From Acerihabitans sp047324305 (GTDB taxonomy: Bacteria; Pseudomonadota; Gammaproteobacteria; Enterobacterales; Enterobacteriaceae), in NCBI RefSeq assembly GCF_047324305.1, contig NZ_CP178740.1, forward strand, positions 1 to 64,000: a stretch of DNA of 64,000 bases, read 5' to 3'. Position numbers and translations under genes: made by a program. A model generated the notes under the pieces. The model had not been told where the DNA came from. It did not search any database and saw only the letters and a program-made list of their open reading frames with translations. Positions 8,670 through 17,898 of this stretch are shown here, piece after piece; position 1 is the stretch's first letter; each line of letters begins with the position of its first letter.

Positions 8670-10856
8670 TTATTTTTCATTGGCAGACTGATAAGAATAA
8701 TTGTAATAGCCATACTCACCATAATAATTACTAGCTTTCTTGACTACGGAATTGAGAATCACACCTTTAATCTCGATACCGTTTTGTTCAAAACGAGTAT
8801 AACTAATTTCAATCTCTTTAAGTGTGGTCAACGCAAAACGAGCTACTAACATAGAAGTTCCTGCATGATGACCAACAATTGCAGCATCCGTTACAGCAAG
8901 AATTGGCGGAGTATCAATTAAAACTAAATCATAATTTTGACTAGCCCAATTCATCAATTCTTCTAATTTTTGTGTCATTAATAATTCTGAAGGATTTGGG
9001 GGTACTACACCACGTGTTATTATATCGAAATTTGGAACCTTTGTACTTTTAACACTTTGCTGAAATGTGCATTGCCCAGATAACACATCAGATAATCCGT
9101 TTTTATTATCAACCTCAAGAAGTTCATGCGTATAGCCTTTGCGCATATCAGCATCAATTAAGAGCACTCTTTTTTGTGATTGAGCTATTACAACTGCCAT
9201 ATTTGTACAAATGAATGTTTTACCTATAGATGGGCTAGCACCTGAAACCATCATAATATTATTTTTAGCTTCAAGCATTGCAAAATGTAAGCTTGTTCTT
9301 AAACTTCTGACGGCTTCAATCGCAAGATCTGTAGGATTTCCAATTGCCAGTAATTCATTAGCTTTATGTTGTTTATTTATACTTCCCTTCCTTTGCATAG
9401 AAACAATGCGTTCACGGTCTTTCCTTTGTTGCCACTCTGATAAAGGAATGCTCGCATATACATTTATTCCTGCCGCCTCAAGGTCTGCTTGGTTTTCTAT
9501 TCCTTTATGCAATATAGATTTTATTAAAATTATTAAACTGGAAAGTATTAATCCAATAAGTACAGAGGCTGCAATAATGATAGCAGTACGAGGACTAACA
9601 GCCCCTGGGAGCGTAACAGCCCGATCGACAATTCTGACATTGCCAACAGTACTTGCCTTACTAATATCCATCTCTTGTTGTTTATTTAGCAATTGCATGT
9701 AAATTTCTTGTGCAGATTGCATATCTCTTGTTAAACGTATAATTTCCTGTTGCGTTTGTGGCATACTATTTATACGTTTATTGAGCTTATCTTTTTCGTC
9801 TAACAACGTTTGCCGTTTTTCTAATAATGTCCGATATGCTGGATGGTCTTTTGTATAAAGTTTTGAAATTTCTGCTTCTTTGAATGTTAACTCATTCAAC
9901 TGAGCGTCCAAATTTACTCCATTATCTAAAAGTGACTTCGCTTCCAAGTTTAAATCTACAGAGTCATTCTGCTGGCGAAATAAATTAAGTTTTCCTTCAG
10001 CACTATCCAGTTCCGCGCGAGCTTTAGGAACTTGGACATTCAAGAATTCTAAACTTTTTTCAGCTTCTTGTGATTTACGTTCAACATTTTGCAGAAGATA
10101 ATTTTGTGCAATCCTATCGAGTGTTTTTTGGACGAGTACCGGATCTTCGCCTGTTAATGACAATTCTAAGACCCCAGTATCTTTCCCAGCATCTTCAATA
10201 ATGATATTATTTTTTATAGTTTGAATTGCTGAAAGTTCTGGGATTTCTGATAGAGTGAATTCACTTTCTGGCTTAGCTTTTATGTCACTTATTAGTATTG
10301 AGAAATCTTTTTGATTAGCCAATAAACCAACTTGTCCATTCAAAATTAAGTCGTTTCCATTATACAATTCGTAATGGTTATCATCAATAACTTTTAGAGT
10401 CAGACTTGCATTCTGTAAATTGCTAGGTACATTGAGCCTTGAAAGCGCAATTTGGCCTGGATTCTCATTAATTAAGCGAGCCCAACCACGACCAAAGATT
10501 GGAAAGTATTTTTGCTGAATATTAATATTGAGTTTTAAATCATCTACTGTTTTCCCTAATACCAAACGTGACTGGATTAGTTCTATTTCGGCATCTGATG
10601 TTGGCTTGGCACTTGTTAAAAGACTATTAACGTTGTCAACGAGGGCACTACCGACATTTGTCTCAACCTGAACTAAGGCATCTGCCTTGTAAATTGGTGT
10701 GCTAAACATAACAACAATAATGCCTATGATAGTTGTCAAGGCAGTAACGCTTATAATAAACCATTTAAAGTCAATCAGCGTGCCGATAAGACGGCCAATA
10801 TCAATCTCATCTGTATTTTCTTTGGCCATGACTGGTTGTTTAGTTTTTAGAGGCAT
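8670..10856 (-). CDS. wzc: Wzc-type tyrosine autokinase, polysaccharide co-polymerase
   Basis: This inner-membrane protein controls chain length and export of high-molecular-weight polysaccharide with Wza and is cycled by Wzb. The 728 residues show a Wzz-type N-terminal domain with first membrane segment at about 31-52, a long coiled-coil periplasmic region, and a second membrane segment at about 424-446 after the proline-rich PGAVSPR. The cytoplasmic BY-kinase has Walker A SGASPSIGKTF near 540, Walker A' VLLIDADMRKG near 568, Walker B LVLIDTPP near 645 and a C-terminal tyrosine cluster YYGEYGYYNYSY. Length and domains match Wzc/AmsA. It lies 12 bp after wzb. Confidence 0.95.
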   Translation of the reverse strand: MPLKTKQPVMAKENTDEIDIGRLIGTLIDFKWFIISVTALTTIIGIIVVMFSTPIYKADALVQVETNVGSALVDNVNSLLTSAKPTSDAEIELIQSRLVLGKTVDDLKLNINIQQKYFPIFGRGWARLINENPGQIALSRLNVPSNLQNASLTLKVIDDNHYELYNGNDLILNGQVGLLANQKDFSILISDIKAKPESEFTLSEIPELSAIQTIKNNIIIEDAGKDTGVLELSLTGEDPVLVQKTLDRIAQNYLLQNVERKSQEAEKSLEFLNVQVPKARAELDSAEGKLNLFRQQNDSVDLNLEAKSLLDNGVNLDAQLNELTFKEAEISKLYTKDHPAYRTLLEKRQTLLDEKDKLNKRINSMPQTQQEIIRLTRDMQSAQEIYMQLLNKQQEMDISKASTVGNVRIVDRAVTLPGAVSPRTAIIIAASVLIGLILSSLIILIKSILHKGIENQADLEAAGINVYASIPLSEWQQRKDRERIVSMQRKGSINKQHKANELLAIGNPTDLAIEAVRSLRTSLHFAMLEAKNNIMMVSGASPSIGKTFICTNMAVVIAQSQKRVLLIDADMRKGYTHELLEVDNKNGLSDVLSGQCTFQQSVKSTKVPNFDIITRGVVPPNPSELLMTQKLEELMNWASQNYDLVLIDTPPILAVTDAAIVGHHAGTSMLVARFALTTLKEIEISYTRFEQNGIEIKGVILNSVVKKASNYYGEYGYYNYSYQSANEK

Positions 10857-10868
10857 TATAATCCCTGA

Positions 10869-11303
10869 TTAGCTATTGATTTTTTCGACCCAATCTTGAG
10901 CAGCATGATCAAGTGAACGGTAAACGATATCGAATATTTCAGCATTTTTTCTATATGGATCAGCAATTTCCTCTCTAGCGTTCCAATGACCAAAGAGCAT
11001 AATTTTGCCTTGTGCATCCGGTGCTAGTTTGAGCAGAGCGTCGATGTGTTTCTTTTCCATAACGAGTATAAGATCATGTTCACGACACATCTGTACAGAA
11101 ATCTGCCTTGCTTTATGGCCCTCTAATGAAAGACCATATTTTTTAGCTATCATTGAAGCCATAGCATCTGCTTCATGGTCAACTAGCGCATGAATACCCG
11201 CTGAATTAATCGCTTTATCTGGAATATATTTTTTCAGCAGTCGTTCACCTATCGGGGAACGACATATATTACCAACACAAACGACAAGGATTTTATCGAA
11301 CAT
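10869..11303 (-). CDS. wzb: Wzb-type low-molecular-weight protein-tyrosine phosphatase
   Basis: The enzyme removes phosphate from the C-terminal tyrosines of Wzc, resetting the kinase cycle needed for polymer assembly. The 144-residue cytoplasmic protein has the P-loop C9-V-G-N-I-C-R15-S (C-x5-R) with the nucleophilic cysteine, and the general-acid aspartate D115 in ADPYRK. Both are in the positions expected for this family. It lies between wza and wzc with short gaps (3 and 12 bp), the standard wza-wzb-wzc order. Confidence 0.96.
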   Translation of the reverse strand: MFDKILVVCVGNICRSPIGERLLKKYIPDKAINSAGIHALVDHEADAMASMIAKKYGLSLEGHKARQISVQMCREHDLILVMEKKHIDALLKLAPDAQGKIMLFGHWNAREEIADPYRKNAEIFDIVYRSLDHAAQDWVEKINS

Positions 11304-11306
11304 CTA

Positions 11307-12449
11307 TTAATTGTTCCACAAGCCTGCATTACGACCACCATCTGAGACGCTTCTGACGCCGGTAATTGTCGGCACCAGCTGTCCAACAACGCGGTTCCAA
11401 CGCGTGATGGGCGCGGTAGTGACATAGACTATGTCATAAGGTTGTAACCTGAATTCAGTTCCGAGTATAAGAGATGTCGCGTCAGATAGATCAAGTTGAT
11501 AGACATTCGCTAACTTTGTGCTACGTCCATCCGATTTAATGGGGCGAATTACAAATATGCCTGTCGCATCAGAGGTGGTTTGATTTAGACCCTCAGCATT
11601 ACCTAAAGCTTCAGTAAGTGTCATCCCACTTCGATCCATCTTAAGCGTAGCTTGTTTGGTTACTTCACCCATAACAAACACTTTAAGATCGTCATTGCGC
11701 GGAATAAAAAGTATATCACCTGGATAGAGTAGGCGATTTTGTTGCAAATCACCGTTTTGCATTAGAGCCTGAAGTGATATAGATTGCTCTTTGCCATTAT
11801 GTGTTAAAACTACATTTCGCCAATCAGCATCCGAAGTCAAGCCGCCGGCTTTATTAATAGCGTCTATTACTGTCATAGGAACATTGGTGATTGCTTGTTC
11901 ACCCGATTTATTAACTTCACCAGTGACATAAGCCTTTTGTGACCTAAAGTTAGCAATACTTACATCAACTTGCGGACTTTCGATATACTGTGCTAACCGC
12001 CCGGATATCTCCGTTCTGATTTCTGACACAGTCCTGCCTGTGACTTTGACTTTACCTATGTAAGGATAAAAAATTGTGCCATCAGAATGCACCCAATTCC
12101 CTGCCTCACTGGCGCTGCGATAAGTCCCTGCCGGTGTGGTCAATTCAGGATGATCCCAAACGGTCACACTAAGGACATCACCAACACCAACTCTATACTC
12201 ATAATTCTGTAACTCTTCATCTAGCAAACTATTGCTTTTAGCTATTACCGGCTTTGTTCTTAATTGCTCGATAAGAGACGGCGTCATGGGAAAAATATTA
12301 ACATATTTGCCAATATCAAAATTTGAATCATCTGATTTTATTACAGTTTTTCCGCTTGTTGTCATGTTGGAACCAGGCACTACTGTACAGCCACCAATCA
12401 AGGTAATAGACACCAAAAGCGGCATCAACTTAAGTTTTGTTTTCATCAT
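11307..12449 (-). CDS. wza: Wza outer-membrane polysaccharide export lipoprotein
   Basis: Wza forms the octameric outer-membrane channel through which capsule or exopolysaccharide leaves the cell. The 380-residue protein starts with a lipoprotein signal ending LIGGC, lipidated cysteine C21. The polysaccharide export (PES) domain YRVGVGDVLSVTVWDHPEL follows at about residue 86. Two soluble SLBB-type repeats come next (AYVTGEVNKSGEQ; VFVMGEVTKQATL). The C-terminal segment with ITRWNRVVGQLVPTITG is the amphipathic pore helix. It is the first gene of the operon, about 630 nt downstream of the ops element. Confidence 0.97.
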   Translation of the reverse strand: MMKTKLKLMPLLVSITLIGGCTVVPGSNMTTSGKTVIKSDDSNFDIGKYVNIFPMTPSLIEQLRTKPVIAKSNSLLDEELQNYEYRVGVGDVLSVTVWDHPELTTPAGTYRSASEAGNWVHSDGTIFYPYIGKVKVTGRTVSEIRTEISGRLAQYIESPQVDVSIANFRSQKAYVTGEVNKSGEQAITNVPMTVIDAINKAGGLTSDADWRNVVLTHNGKEQSISLQALMQNGDLQQNRLLYPGDILFIPRNDDLKVFVMGEVTKQATLKMDRSGMTLTEALGNAEGLNQTTSDATGIFVIRPIKSDGRSTKLANVYQLDLSDATSLILGTEFRLQPYDIVYVTTAPITRWNRVVGQLVPTITGVRSVSDGGRNAGLWNN

Positions 12450-13075
12450 TGAGTTATCATCACTATCGCTGTTGCTCGGGTAAAAAGCGTGTCCATGTGT
12501 GGTAGCGCCTTACGCAAGTGTGTTAATGCCAAAAAAGCCCCAAAAGTTAGCGCTGTTCATCATTTTACTTCCCATGCCCTGCCTGTTCACCATCACGGTC
12601 TCACTGTGCAATGCACATCACTCAAGTCGCGTTATCACTAATTGACCAAAAATAGCAGATAAATTCAACTATAAACCTGATCATTCTGCACATATTTGAT
12701 CAAGTATTCATTTATGCAAAGGTTCATCATCGCCTTACACCATGTTCAGCATAGAGAATAGCCGCTTCTATTGAGGAATGCTGGTTTTGTCAGCAAAAAT
12801 CAGCAGAATTTCTTCTGAGTAACAAATTTATTTATCACTAAAGCTTTTACCCCATCGGCCGATACCAATGAACATTCAATTCCAGTCAAAGAATAGGTCA
12901 TTTATTAGCCAATATTGCGACTTTGAATACTACCGCTAAACCGAAGCCATAGGCACATTGCCAAACGACGGCATTGTCATGACGCACACGTTTACCGGTT
13001 GACTGACCAGAGCACCGTTTGATTACCGTCCTGTTTGAGGCTGGCGGGTAGACTCGTGCCTGGGTTACGTAAAAA

Positions 13076-13113
13076 CACGCTACCGCCCTTGGCTTGTAGC
13101 TACCAATGCACTG
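13076..13113 (-). promoter_or_regulatory. JUMPstart element with ops (RfaH recruitment site)
   Basis: On the minus strand this 38-bp block starts CAGTGCATTGGTAGCT, continues ACAAGCCAAG and ends in the ops core GGCGGTAGCGTG (13076-13087). It matches the JUMPstart consensus found ahead of enterobacterial capsule, O-antigen and exopolysaccharide operons. The ops in the emerging transcript and non-template strand pauses RNA polymerase and loads RfaH, which suppresses early termination. It points toward wza. Confidence 0.93.
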
Positions 13114-13263
13114 GTGGTCTTTTTTATCGGGTTCCGGTCTTTTTTGGGTCCAAAACTTCAGGGGTTCACGTGTTTTTGTGCGCGCTCAGTCACAAAACCG
13201 CACTTTCCATGCCTATCTTTTGACCAAAAACAATATAATTGGCACAACATATGCCTCATCATT

Positions 13264-13269
13264 GTTATA
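13264..13269 (-). promoter_or_regulatory. candidate -10 for the wza operon promoter
   Basis: TATAAC on the minus strand, about 150 bp upstream of JUMPstart. No good -35 exists at 17 bp (TTGTAA lies at 19 bp), which would suit an activator-dependent promoter. Assignment is tentative. Confidence 0.35.
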
Positions 13270-13321
13270 CTAATTATTAATTATCTCTTTACAAGGTTTC
13301 GATGACCCCTGCGCCACGTTT

Positions 13322-13335
13322 TAGGAATAAGACTA
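13322..13335 (-). promoter_or_regulatory. candidate RcsAB box upstream of the wza promoter
   Basis: TAGTCTTATTCCTA on the minus strand matches the RcsAB consensus TAAGAATATTCCTA at 10 of 14 positions, with an intact TATTCCTA half. Its centre is about 70 bp upstream of the start predicted from the candidate -10. Rcs control of wza/amsG-type promoters is established in related bacteria. Confidence 0.5.
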
Positions 13336-13711
13336 CCCTCAGGTTTGTTGCGCCAAGACGACAATTGCCTATAATTTCATCACTTCCGCGGTTTATGCTT
13401 GCGATCTGCTTGAGAAATAACAATTTCTTATCCAGCATACTCTTTGAGCGATGCGCATCCATTTAGCAGGTTATTAACATTAATAAAGCAACTAGATAAT
13501 AACCAGTTTGAGTTAGTTCAACCTGCAAGTCAGTGATAGGTGTTGCATATTAATTAATGATGCTAATGTTTTGTCCATATATCATTTTTATCCCTTTGTA
13601 GCTCCATCACCTCTCTGTTATCGCCGCCGGATGTAATGATCGGTTGAGTTTTGCCGCGTTACCTCCCATCATTCCCCTGAGACAGTCTTTGATATAGGTA
13701 AAGTAACGATT

Positions 13712-15292
13712 ATGGAATGGATCGCCGATCCGACGATTTGGGCAGGCCTGGCGACGCTTATCGTGCTGGAGCTGGTGTTGGGCATCGACAATCTGGTGTT
13801 TATCGCCATCCTGGCGGAGAAGCTGCCGCCGAGCCTGCGGGATCGGGCAAGGATAGTGGGCCTGGCGTTTGCGCTGCTGATGCGTTTGGTGCTGCTGGCG
13901 TCGATGTCCTGGCTGGTGTCGTTGACCGCACCGCTGTTTAGCGTCTCCGGACACCCCTTTAGCGCCCGCGACCTTATTATGCTGGCCGGTGGTGTGTTTT
14001 TGATCTTCAAAGCCACCATGGAGCTTAACGAGCGTCTGGAAGGCAAGGATGAAGAGACGCAGACACAGCGCAAGGGCGCGCGCTTTTGGCCGGTCGTCAC
14101 GCAAATCGTGATCCTGGATGCGGTGTTCTCCATAGATTCGGTGATTACCGCGGTGGGCATGGTGGATCAGCTGGCGGTGATGATGGCGGCGGTGGCGGTG
14201 GCCATTGGCGTGATGATGCTGGCCAGCAAGACGCTGACCCGTTTTATCAACGCCCATCCCACCATTGTGATCCTGTGTTTAAGTTTTCTGCTGATGATTG
14301 GTTTTAGCCTGGTGGCGGATGGCTTTGGTTATCATATTCCCAAAGGCTATCTGTACGCCGCCATCGGCTTCTCGGTGGCCATAGAGGCGTTGAACCAGCT
14401 GGCGCAGTTTAACCGGCGGCGGTTTTTATCCTCCAGCGTGCCGTTGCGCCAGCGTACCGCCGAGGCGGTGCTGCGCATGCTGAACGGCAAACACGAAGAA
14501 GCGCAGCTGGATGCGCAGACCTCCTCTCTGATTGCCGACAGCGACGGCGAGGGCCAGGAGGTGTTTAACGAACAGGAGCGGCGCATGATTGAGCGGGTGT
14601 TGGGCATGGCCCAGCGCACCGTGAGCAGCGTGATGACCTCGCGTCATGATATCGAGCATATCGATTTGCGCGATCCGCCCGAGGTGATAATCCCGCTGCT
14701 GGAAAATAACCAGCATACGCGGCTGGTGATTACCGAGGACAGCGCGTCCAATGAGCCGTTGGGCGTGGTGCACGTTATCGACCTGCTAACCCAGCAGTTG
14801 CGCAATGAGCCGCTGAATCTGCGCGCGCTGATCCGCCAGCCGCTGGTGTTTCCCGAACAGCTGTCGCTGCTGCTGGCGCTGGAGCAGTTTCGCGAGGCGC
14901 ATACCCATTTTGCGTTTATCGTCGATGAGTTCGGGTCGGTGGAAGGTATTATCACCCTGAGCGATGTGATGGAGACCATTGCCGGTAACCTGCCGCTGGA
15001 AAACGAAGAGATCGACCCGCGTCATGATATCGTGCAGCATGATGACGGCACCCTGACGGTGAATGGGTACCTGCCGCTGGAGGATTTGGTCGGCTATATC
15101 GGTATTCCGCTGGAAGAGCGGCGGGAATACCATACCCTGGCGGGATTACTGATGGAGCATACACAGGCGATCCCCAAGGAAGGCGATACCTTGAGTATTG
15201 ATAATTACCTGTTTGAGATTCTGGAAGTAGAGAGCCACCGGATATTAAAGGTACGCATCACCCCCGAAACCTTACCTGAATACGAAGTCTGA
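13712..15292 (+). CDS. yegH: YegH-type inner-membrane protein (TerC + CBS + CorC_HlyC)
   Basis: The 526-residue length equals E. coli YegH (about 527). An N-terminal TerC-like membrane domain with about seven helices includes LELVLGIDNLVFIAIL (residues 19-34) and VILDAVFSIDSVI, whose acidic residues are typical of TerC proteins. A tandem CBS region follows (from RTVSSVMTSRHDIEHID, near 300). The C-terminal CorC_HlyC domain (from about 435) resembles those of magnesium/cobalt efflux proteins. The exact function is unknown; metal ion homeostasis is the usual guess. It is transcribed away from the exopolysaccharide operon and convergent with asmA. The composition shifts to GC-rich here. Confidence 0.93.
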   Translation: MEWIADPTIWAGLATLIVLELVLGIDNLVFIAILAEKLPPSLRDRARIVGLAFALLMRLVLLASMSWLVSLTAPLFSVSGHPFSARDLIMLAGGVFLIFKATMELNERLEGKDEETQTQRKGARFWPVVTQIVILDAVFSIDSVITAVGMVDQLAVMMAAVAVAIGVMMLASKTLTRFINAHPTIVILCLSFLLMIGFSLVADGFGYHIPKGYLYAAIGFSVAIEALNQLAQFNRRRFLSSSVPLRQRTAEAVLRMLNGKHEEAQLDAQTSSLIADSDGEGQEVFNEQERRMIERVLGMAQRTVSSVMTSRHDIEHIDLRDPPEVIIPLLENNQHTRLVITEDSASNEPLGVVHVIDLLTQQLRNEPLNLRALIRQPLVFPEQLSLLLALEQFREAHTHFAFIVDEFGSVEGIITLSDVMETIAGNLPLENEEIDPRHDIVQHDDGTLTVNGYLPLEDLVGYIGIPLEERREYHTLAGLLMEHTQAIPKEGDTLSIDNYLFEILEVESHRILKVRITPETLPEYEV

Positions 15293-15363
15293 GAATACGC
15301 GGCGGCGAGGGGGCTTAGCCATGACAAGCCTTAGCTCCCGCGTTCCGTTTATCCCCTGCCCCG

Positions 15364-17196
15364 TTACAGCTTATCCAGCAGTTTTTGCACGTTTTTGTTC
15401 TGCGGGTGATCCTGGTTTTTCTGCGCCCAGGCGTCCAGGCGTTTCTTTAGCTCGTCCTGCAAGCGGTCGCGCAGCAACTGGTCGACGTGCAGCTGATAGC
15501 TGAGGCTGTCCCAGGGGCCGTAGACGCGCAGCGGGATGGCGGTATTGACCAGCGCCTCGGTCAGCTGCGGCTCGCCTTGCCAGCCCTTGAGCACCCGGAT
15601 ATTGAGGTTCACGTCGCACTGCCTGCCGGGCAGGTCGAGCACGCCGGTGCCGGCCAGCGACATCAGGTCCGAGTCTCCCGCCAGATTGTTCAGCCGCAGA
15701 TTGCCCCGCTCGAGCGTGGCGTCGGCGGTAAGCTGTTTTACCGCTGAGTAGGTCTCGTTGCGCTCTTGCGCCGTGACATTATTATTGGTGCGCTCGACGG
15801 CCCGTTGAATCAGCTGTTGGATATTCAATCCTTCCAGGCGGGCATCATCGAGCTGCATCCGGCCTTTGCCGCTCCAGTTTTCGGCAAAATCCCGGAAACT
15901 GAAGGTCTGCCCGGTCAATTGCCCGTCCACGGATAGCCGTCCGGTCAGGGTCTGCGGCAGGGCAAATGCCTGCAGCAGCGGTCCCAGCGCCACCTGTTTT
16001 AAGCTTGGGTTTAATTCAAAACGGGGCCTGGCGCCGGTGGTATCCACCGTGCCCGGCAGGCTGAATTCGCCGTCGCCCAGTTTTCCGCCCAGGGTATTGA
16101 TCGACAGATGGCCGCGGCGGTTATCCGCCTGGGTTTTAAAGCCGGTGATATTGAGCCCGTGGTAGATAACCTGATCCGCCGTGAGGTTAAGCTGGCCGTT
16201 GAAATCATTCAATACCGCCAGCGGCTGTTCCTCTTTACCGATGGCGGCGATGACCGGCTTGGCGCTGTGGCGATGGCTTTGCGTGTCATTGCCGCCGCCG
16301 GCGTTGATGCCCAGCAGCGTGTCCAGGTTCAGGCGCTTGGCGGTGAGGTCGAGCTGATAAACCGGCGCGTCGCCCAGTTTGGCGCTGGCCTGGCCCGCCA
16401 GCTCGCTGTCGTTGGCGCTGAAGGACATGTTGCTTAATTCGACGGTCTGGTTGGTGGCGGAATAGTCGGCGCTGAATTTACCCTGCCCTTTGATGCCCTC
16501 GGCCGGTAACCCCTGGCCGTGGAGTTCATAGTTAAAACGGTCAAGGCTGGCGGCCAGCTGGCGTGGGTAATGGCTCAGGTCAGCTTTGCCGCTGAGGGAG
16601 ACCGCCACGTCGCGCTGATCGCGGTTAATGCGGCTGGAGAAGGTGATATTGGCCAGCCGCGCCGCCGTTTGCTCCACATCCAGGTTGAAATCGCGCAGGT
16701 TGATTTGTTCGTTTGGCTCCCGTTGCCAGACAAGCAGGCTGTCGGTCACCTTTAAACTGGCGATATCGTAGGACCATCCTGAGTGCGGCGCCAGGTCGGG
16801 CGTGCCGGCGGGCGCAATGGGCGCATTTTCCGGCCGGCGGGCTTCGCTGTCGGGCGTGATGGTAATGACGGCCCCCTTCAGCAGTACCTGTTTTACCGAG
16901 AGCTGATGGGACAGCAGCGGCCAGAGCTGGACATCAAGGCGCATATTTTCGGCGCTGACCACCGGCACGGCGGCGCCGGGCGCGGTGAGCGTCATGCGTC
17001 CGGCCAGGATGCTGAGCTGCGGCCAGACGTGCCAGCGCAGATCGCCGTCCAGGCGCAGCCGGTAGCCGCTGCGCTGCTCAACCTTGGTGACCATATAATT
17101 ACGAAAGTCATTGGGATTGATCAGCAACACCAGCGCAGTCGTGCCTGCCACCAAAACCGCCAGCAAAATAACCAGCGTCGTCAGAAATCGTCTCAT
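15364..17196 (-). CDS. asmA: AsmA family outer-membrane assembly/lipid homeostasis protein
   Basis: The 610-residue protein has one N-terminal membrane helix (about residues 5-27, LVILLAVLVAGTTALVLLI) and a large periplasmic part made of repetitive beta strands. NPNDFRNYMVTKVEQRSGY just after the helix is the AsmA family signature, and the C-terminal section with LNLNIRVLKGWQGEPQL is conserved. AsmA-like proteins form bridge-like structures thought to help phospholipid transfer to the outer membrane; mutations in asmA rescue assembly-defective porins. It lies 44 bp downstream of dcd in the same orientation, as in E. coli, and is convergent with yegH. Confidence 0.94.
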   Translation of the reverse strand: MRRFLTTLVILLAVLVAGTTALVLLINPNDFRNYMVTKVEQRSGYRLRLDGDLRWHVWPQLSILAGRMTLTAPGAAVPVVSAENMRLDVQLWPLLSHQLSVKQVLLKGAVITITPDSEARRPENAPIAPAGTPDLAPHSGWSYDIASLKVTDSLLVWQREPNEQINLRDFNLDVEQTAARLANITFSSRINRDQRDVAVSLSGKADLSHYPRQLAASLDRFNYELHGQGLPAEGIKGQGKFSADYSATNQTVELSNMSFSANDSELAGQASAKLGDAPVYQLDLTAKRLNLDTLLGINAGGGNDTQSHRHSAKPVIAAIGKEEQPLAVLNDFNGQLNLTADQVIYHGLNITGFKTQADNRRGHLSINTLGGKLGDGEFSLPGTVDTTGARPRFELNPSLKQVALGPLLQAFALPQTLTGRLSVDGQLTGQTFSFRDFAENWSGKGRMQLDDARLEGLNIQQLIQRAVERTNNNVTAQERNETYSAVKQLTADATLERGNLRLNNLAGDSDLMSLAGTGVLDLPGRQCDVNLNIRVLKGWQGEPQLTEALVNTAIPLRVYGPWDSLSYQLHVDQLLRDRLQDELKKRLDAWAQKNQDHPQNKNVQKLLDKL

Positions 17197-17240
17197 GCCA
17201 TCCTCAAATAAGTCTGCGCCATACAGTTCGTCTGACGGAA

Positions 17241-17822
17241 TTAATCCTCATCAATCCGGCTGGCCACCGCGCCCTGTTGGTTGCGGTACTTGGCATCCTC
17301 GCGGCGATTATACGGCCGCGCGGCATGGCCGCTCAGCGGCTCGAAACTCAGCGCGCCGATAAGCATGCCCGGACGCAGCGCCAGCGGCAGCTTACCTGAA
17401 TTATAGAACTCCAGCACGATCCTACCCTGCCAGCCGGGATCGATGCGGTGCGCGGTCACATGCACCATCAGCCCGAGGCGCGCCAGGGACGAGCGGCCGT
17501 CCAGCCAGCCGACCAGGTTATCCGGCAGGGTGACGGATTCAAGGGTGACCGCCAGCGCCAGTTCGGCGGGATGCAAAAAGAAGGCGCCGCCTTCCGGCAG
17601 CACGATTTCATCGCTCATGACGCGATCGAGCGCGGCCGAGACTTCTTCCTTAGGGCCGCTGAGGTCGATAAAGGCCGCGGTATGGCCCTGGAACACCCGG
17701 AATTGATTGCCCAGGCGCACATCGACCGTGGCGCCGTTAATCCGTTCCACCGGCGGACGTGGGCTGATATCCAGCCTGCCGTCGTCCAGCCAAGCTTCAA
17801 TATCGCTGTCGCACAGTCTCAT
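17241..17822 (-). CDS. dcd: dCTP deaminase
   Basis: The enzyme deaminates dCTP to dUTP, the main source of dUMP for thymidylate synthesis in enterobacteria. The 193-residue cytoplasmic protein has the same length as E. coli Dcd. It carries GRSSLARLGLMVHVTAHRID (near residues 109-128), which holds the nucleotide-binding serine/arginine residues and the catalytic region, and WQGRIVLEFYNSGKLPL with the conserved catalytic glutamate. The gene sits between udk and asmA, the order found in E. coli. Confidence 0.97.
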   Translation of the reverse strand: MRLCDSDIEAWLDDGRLDISPRPPVERINGATVDVRLGNQFRVFQGHTAAFIDLSGPKEEVSAALDRVMSDEIVLPEGGAFFLHPAELALAVTLESVTLPDNLVGWLDGRSSLARLGLMVHVTAHRIDPGWQGRIVLEFYNSGKLPLALRPGMLIGALSFEPLSGHAARPYNRREDAKYRNQQGAVASRIDED

Positions 17823-17898
17823 CGTTATTTCTCCATAAGCGTTCTGGGGGTCGTAGCGCCGGCGGCGCCGTGAACCCTACCCGCCTGCGTTAGGGGGA

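Larger units (their letters stand above)
12450..13711 (-). other. long gene-free leader of the exopolysaccharide operon
   Basis: No convincing gene lies between wza and yegH; the short open frames here have no ribosome site or recognisable motif. The region is intermediate in composition between the AT-rich cluster and the GC-rich backbone. It contains the JUMPstart/ops element, a possible RcsAB box and a possible -10. From ops to the wza ATG is an untranslated leader of about 630 nt, as in colanic-acid-like operons. No initiating sugar-phosphate transferase (amsG/wceG type) is present before wza. The last 100 bp contain the yegH upstream region. Confidence 0.7.

Noticed and set aside
13035..13223. 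Short plus-strand frames in the wza leader
   Set aside because: They overlap the JUMPstart element, lack ribosome sites and do not resemble any protein.
13607..14257. 216-codon minus-strand frame opposite the start of yegH
   Set aside because: His/Gln/Arg-rich antisense translation, no start signal.
15293..15363. Possible bidirectional terminator between yegH and asmA
   Set aside because: GC-rich but no stem better than a few pairs could be drawn by eye.
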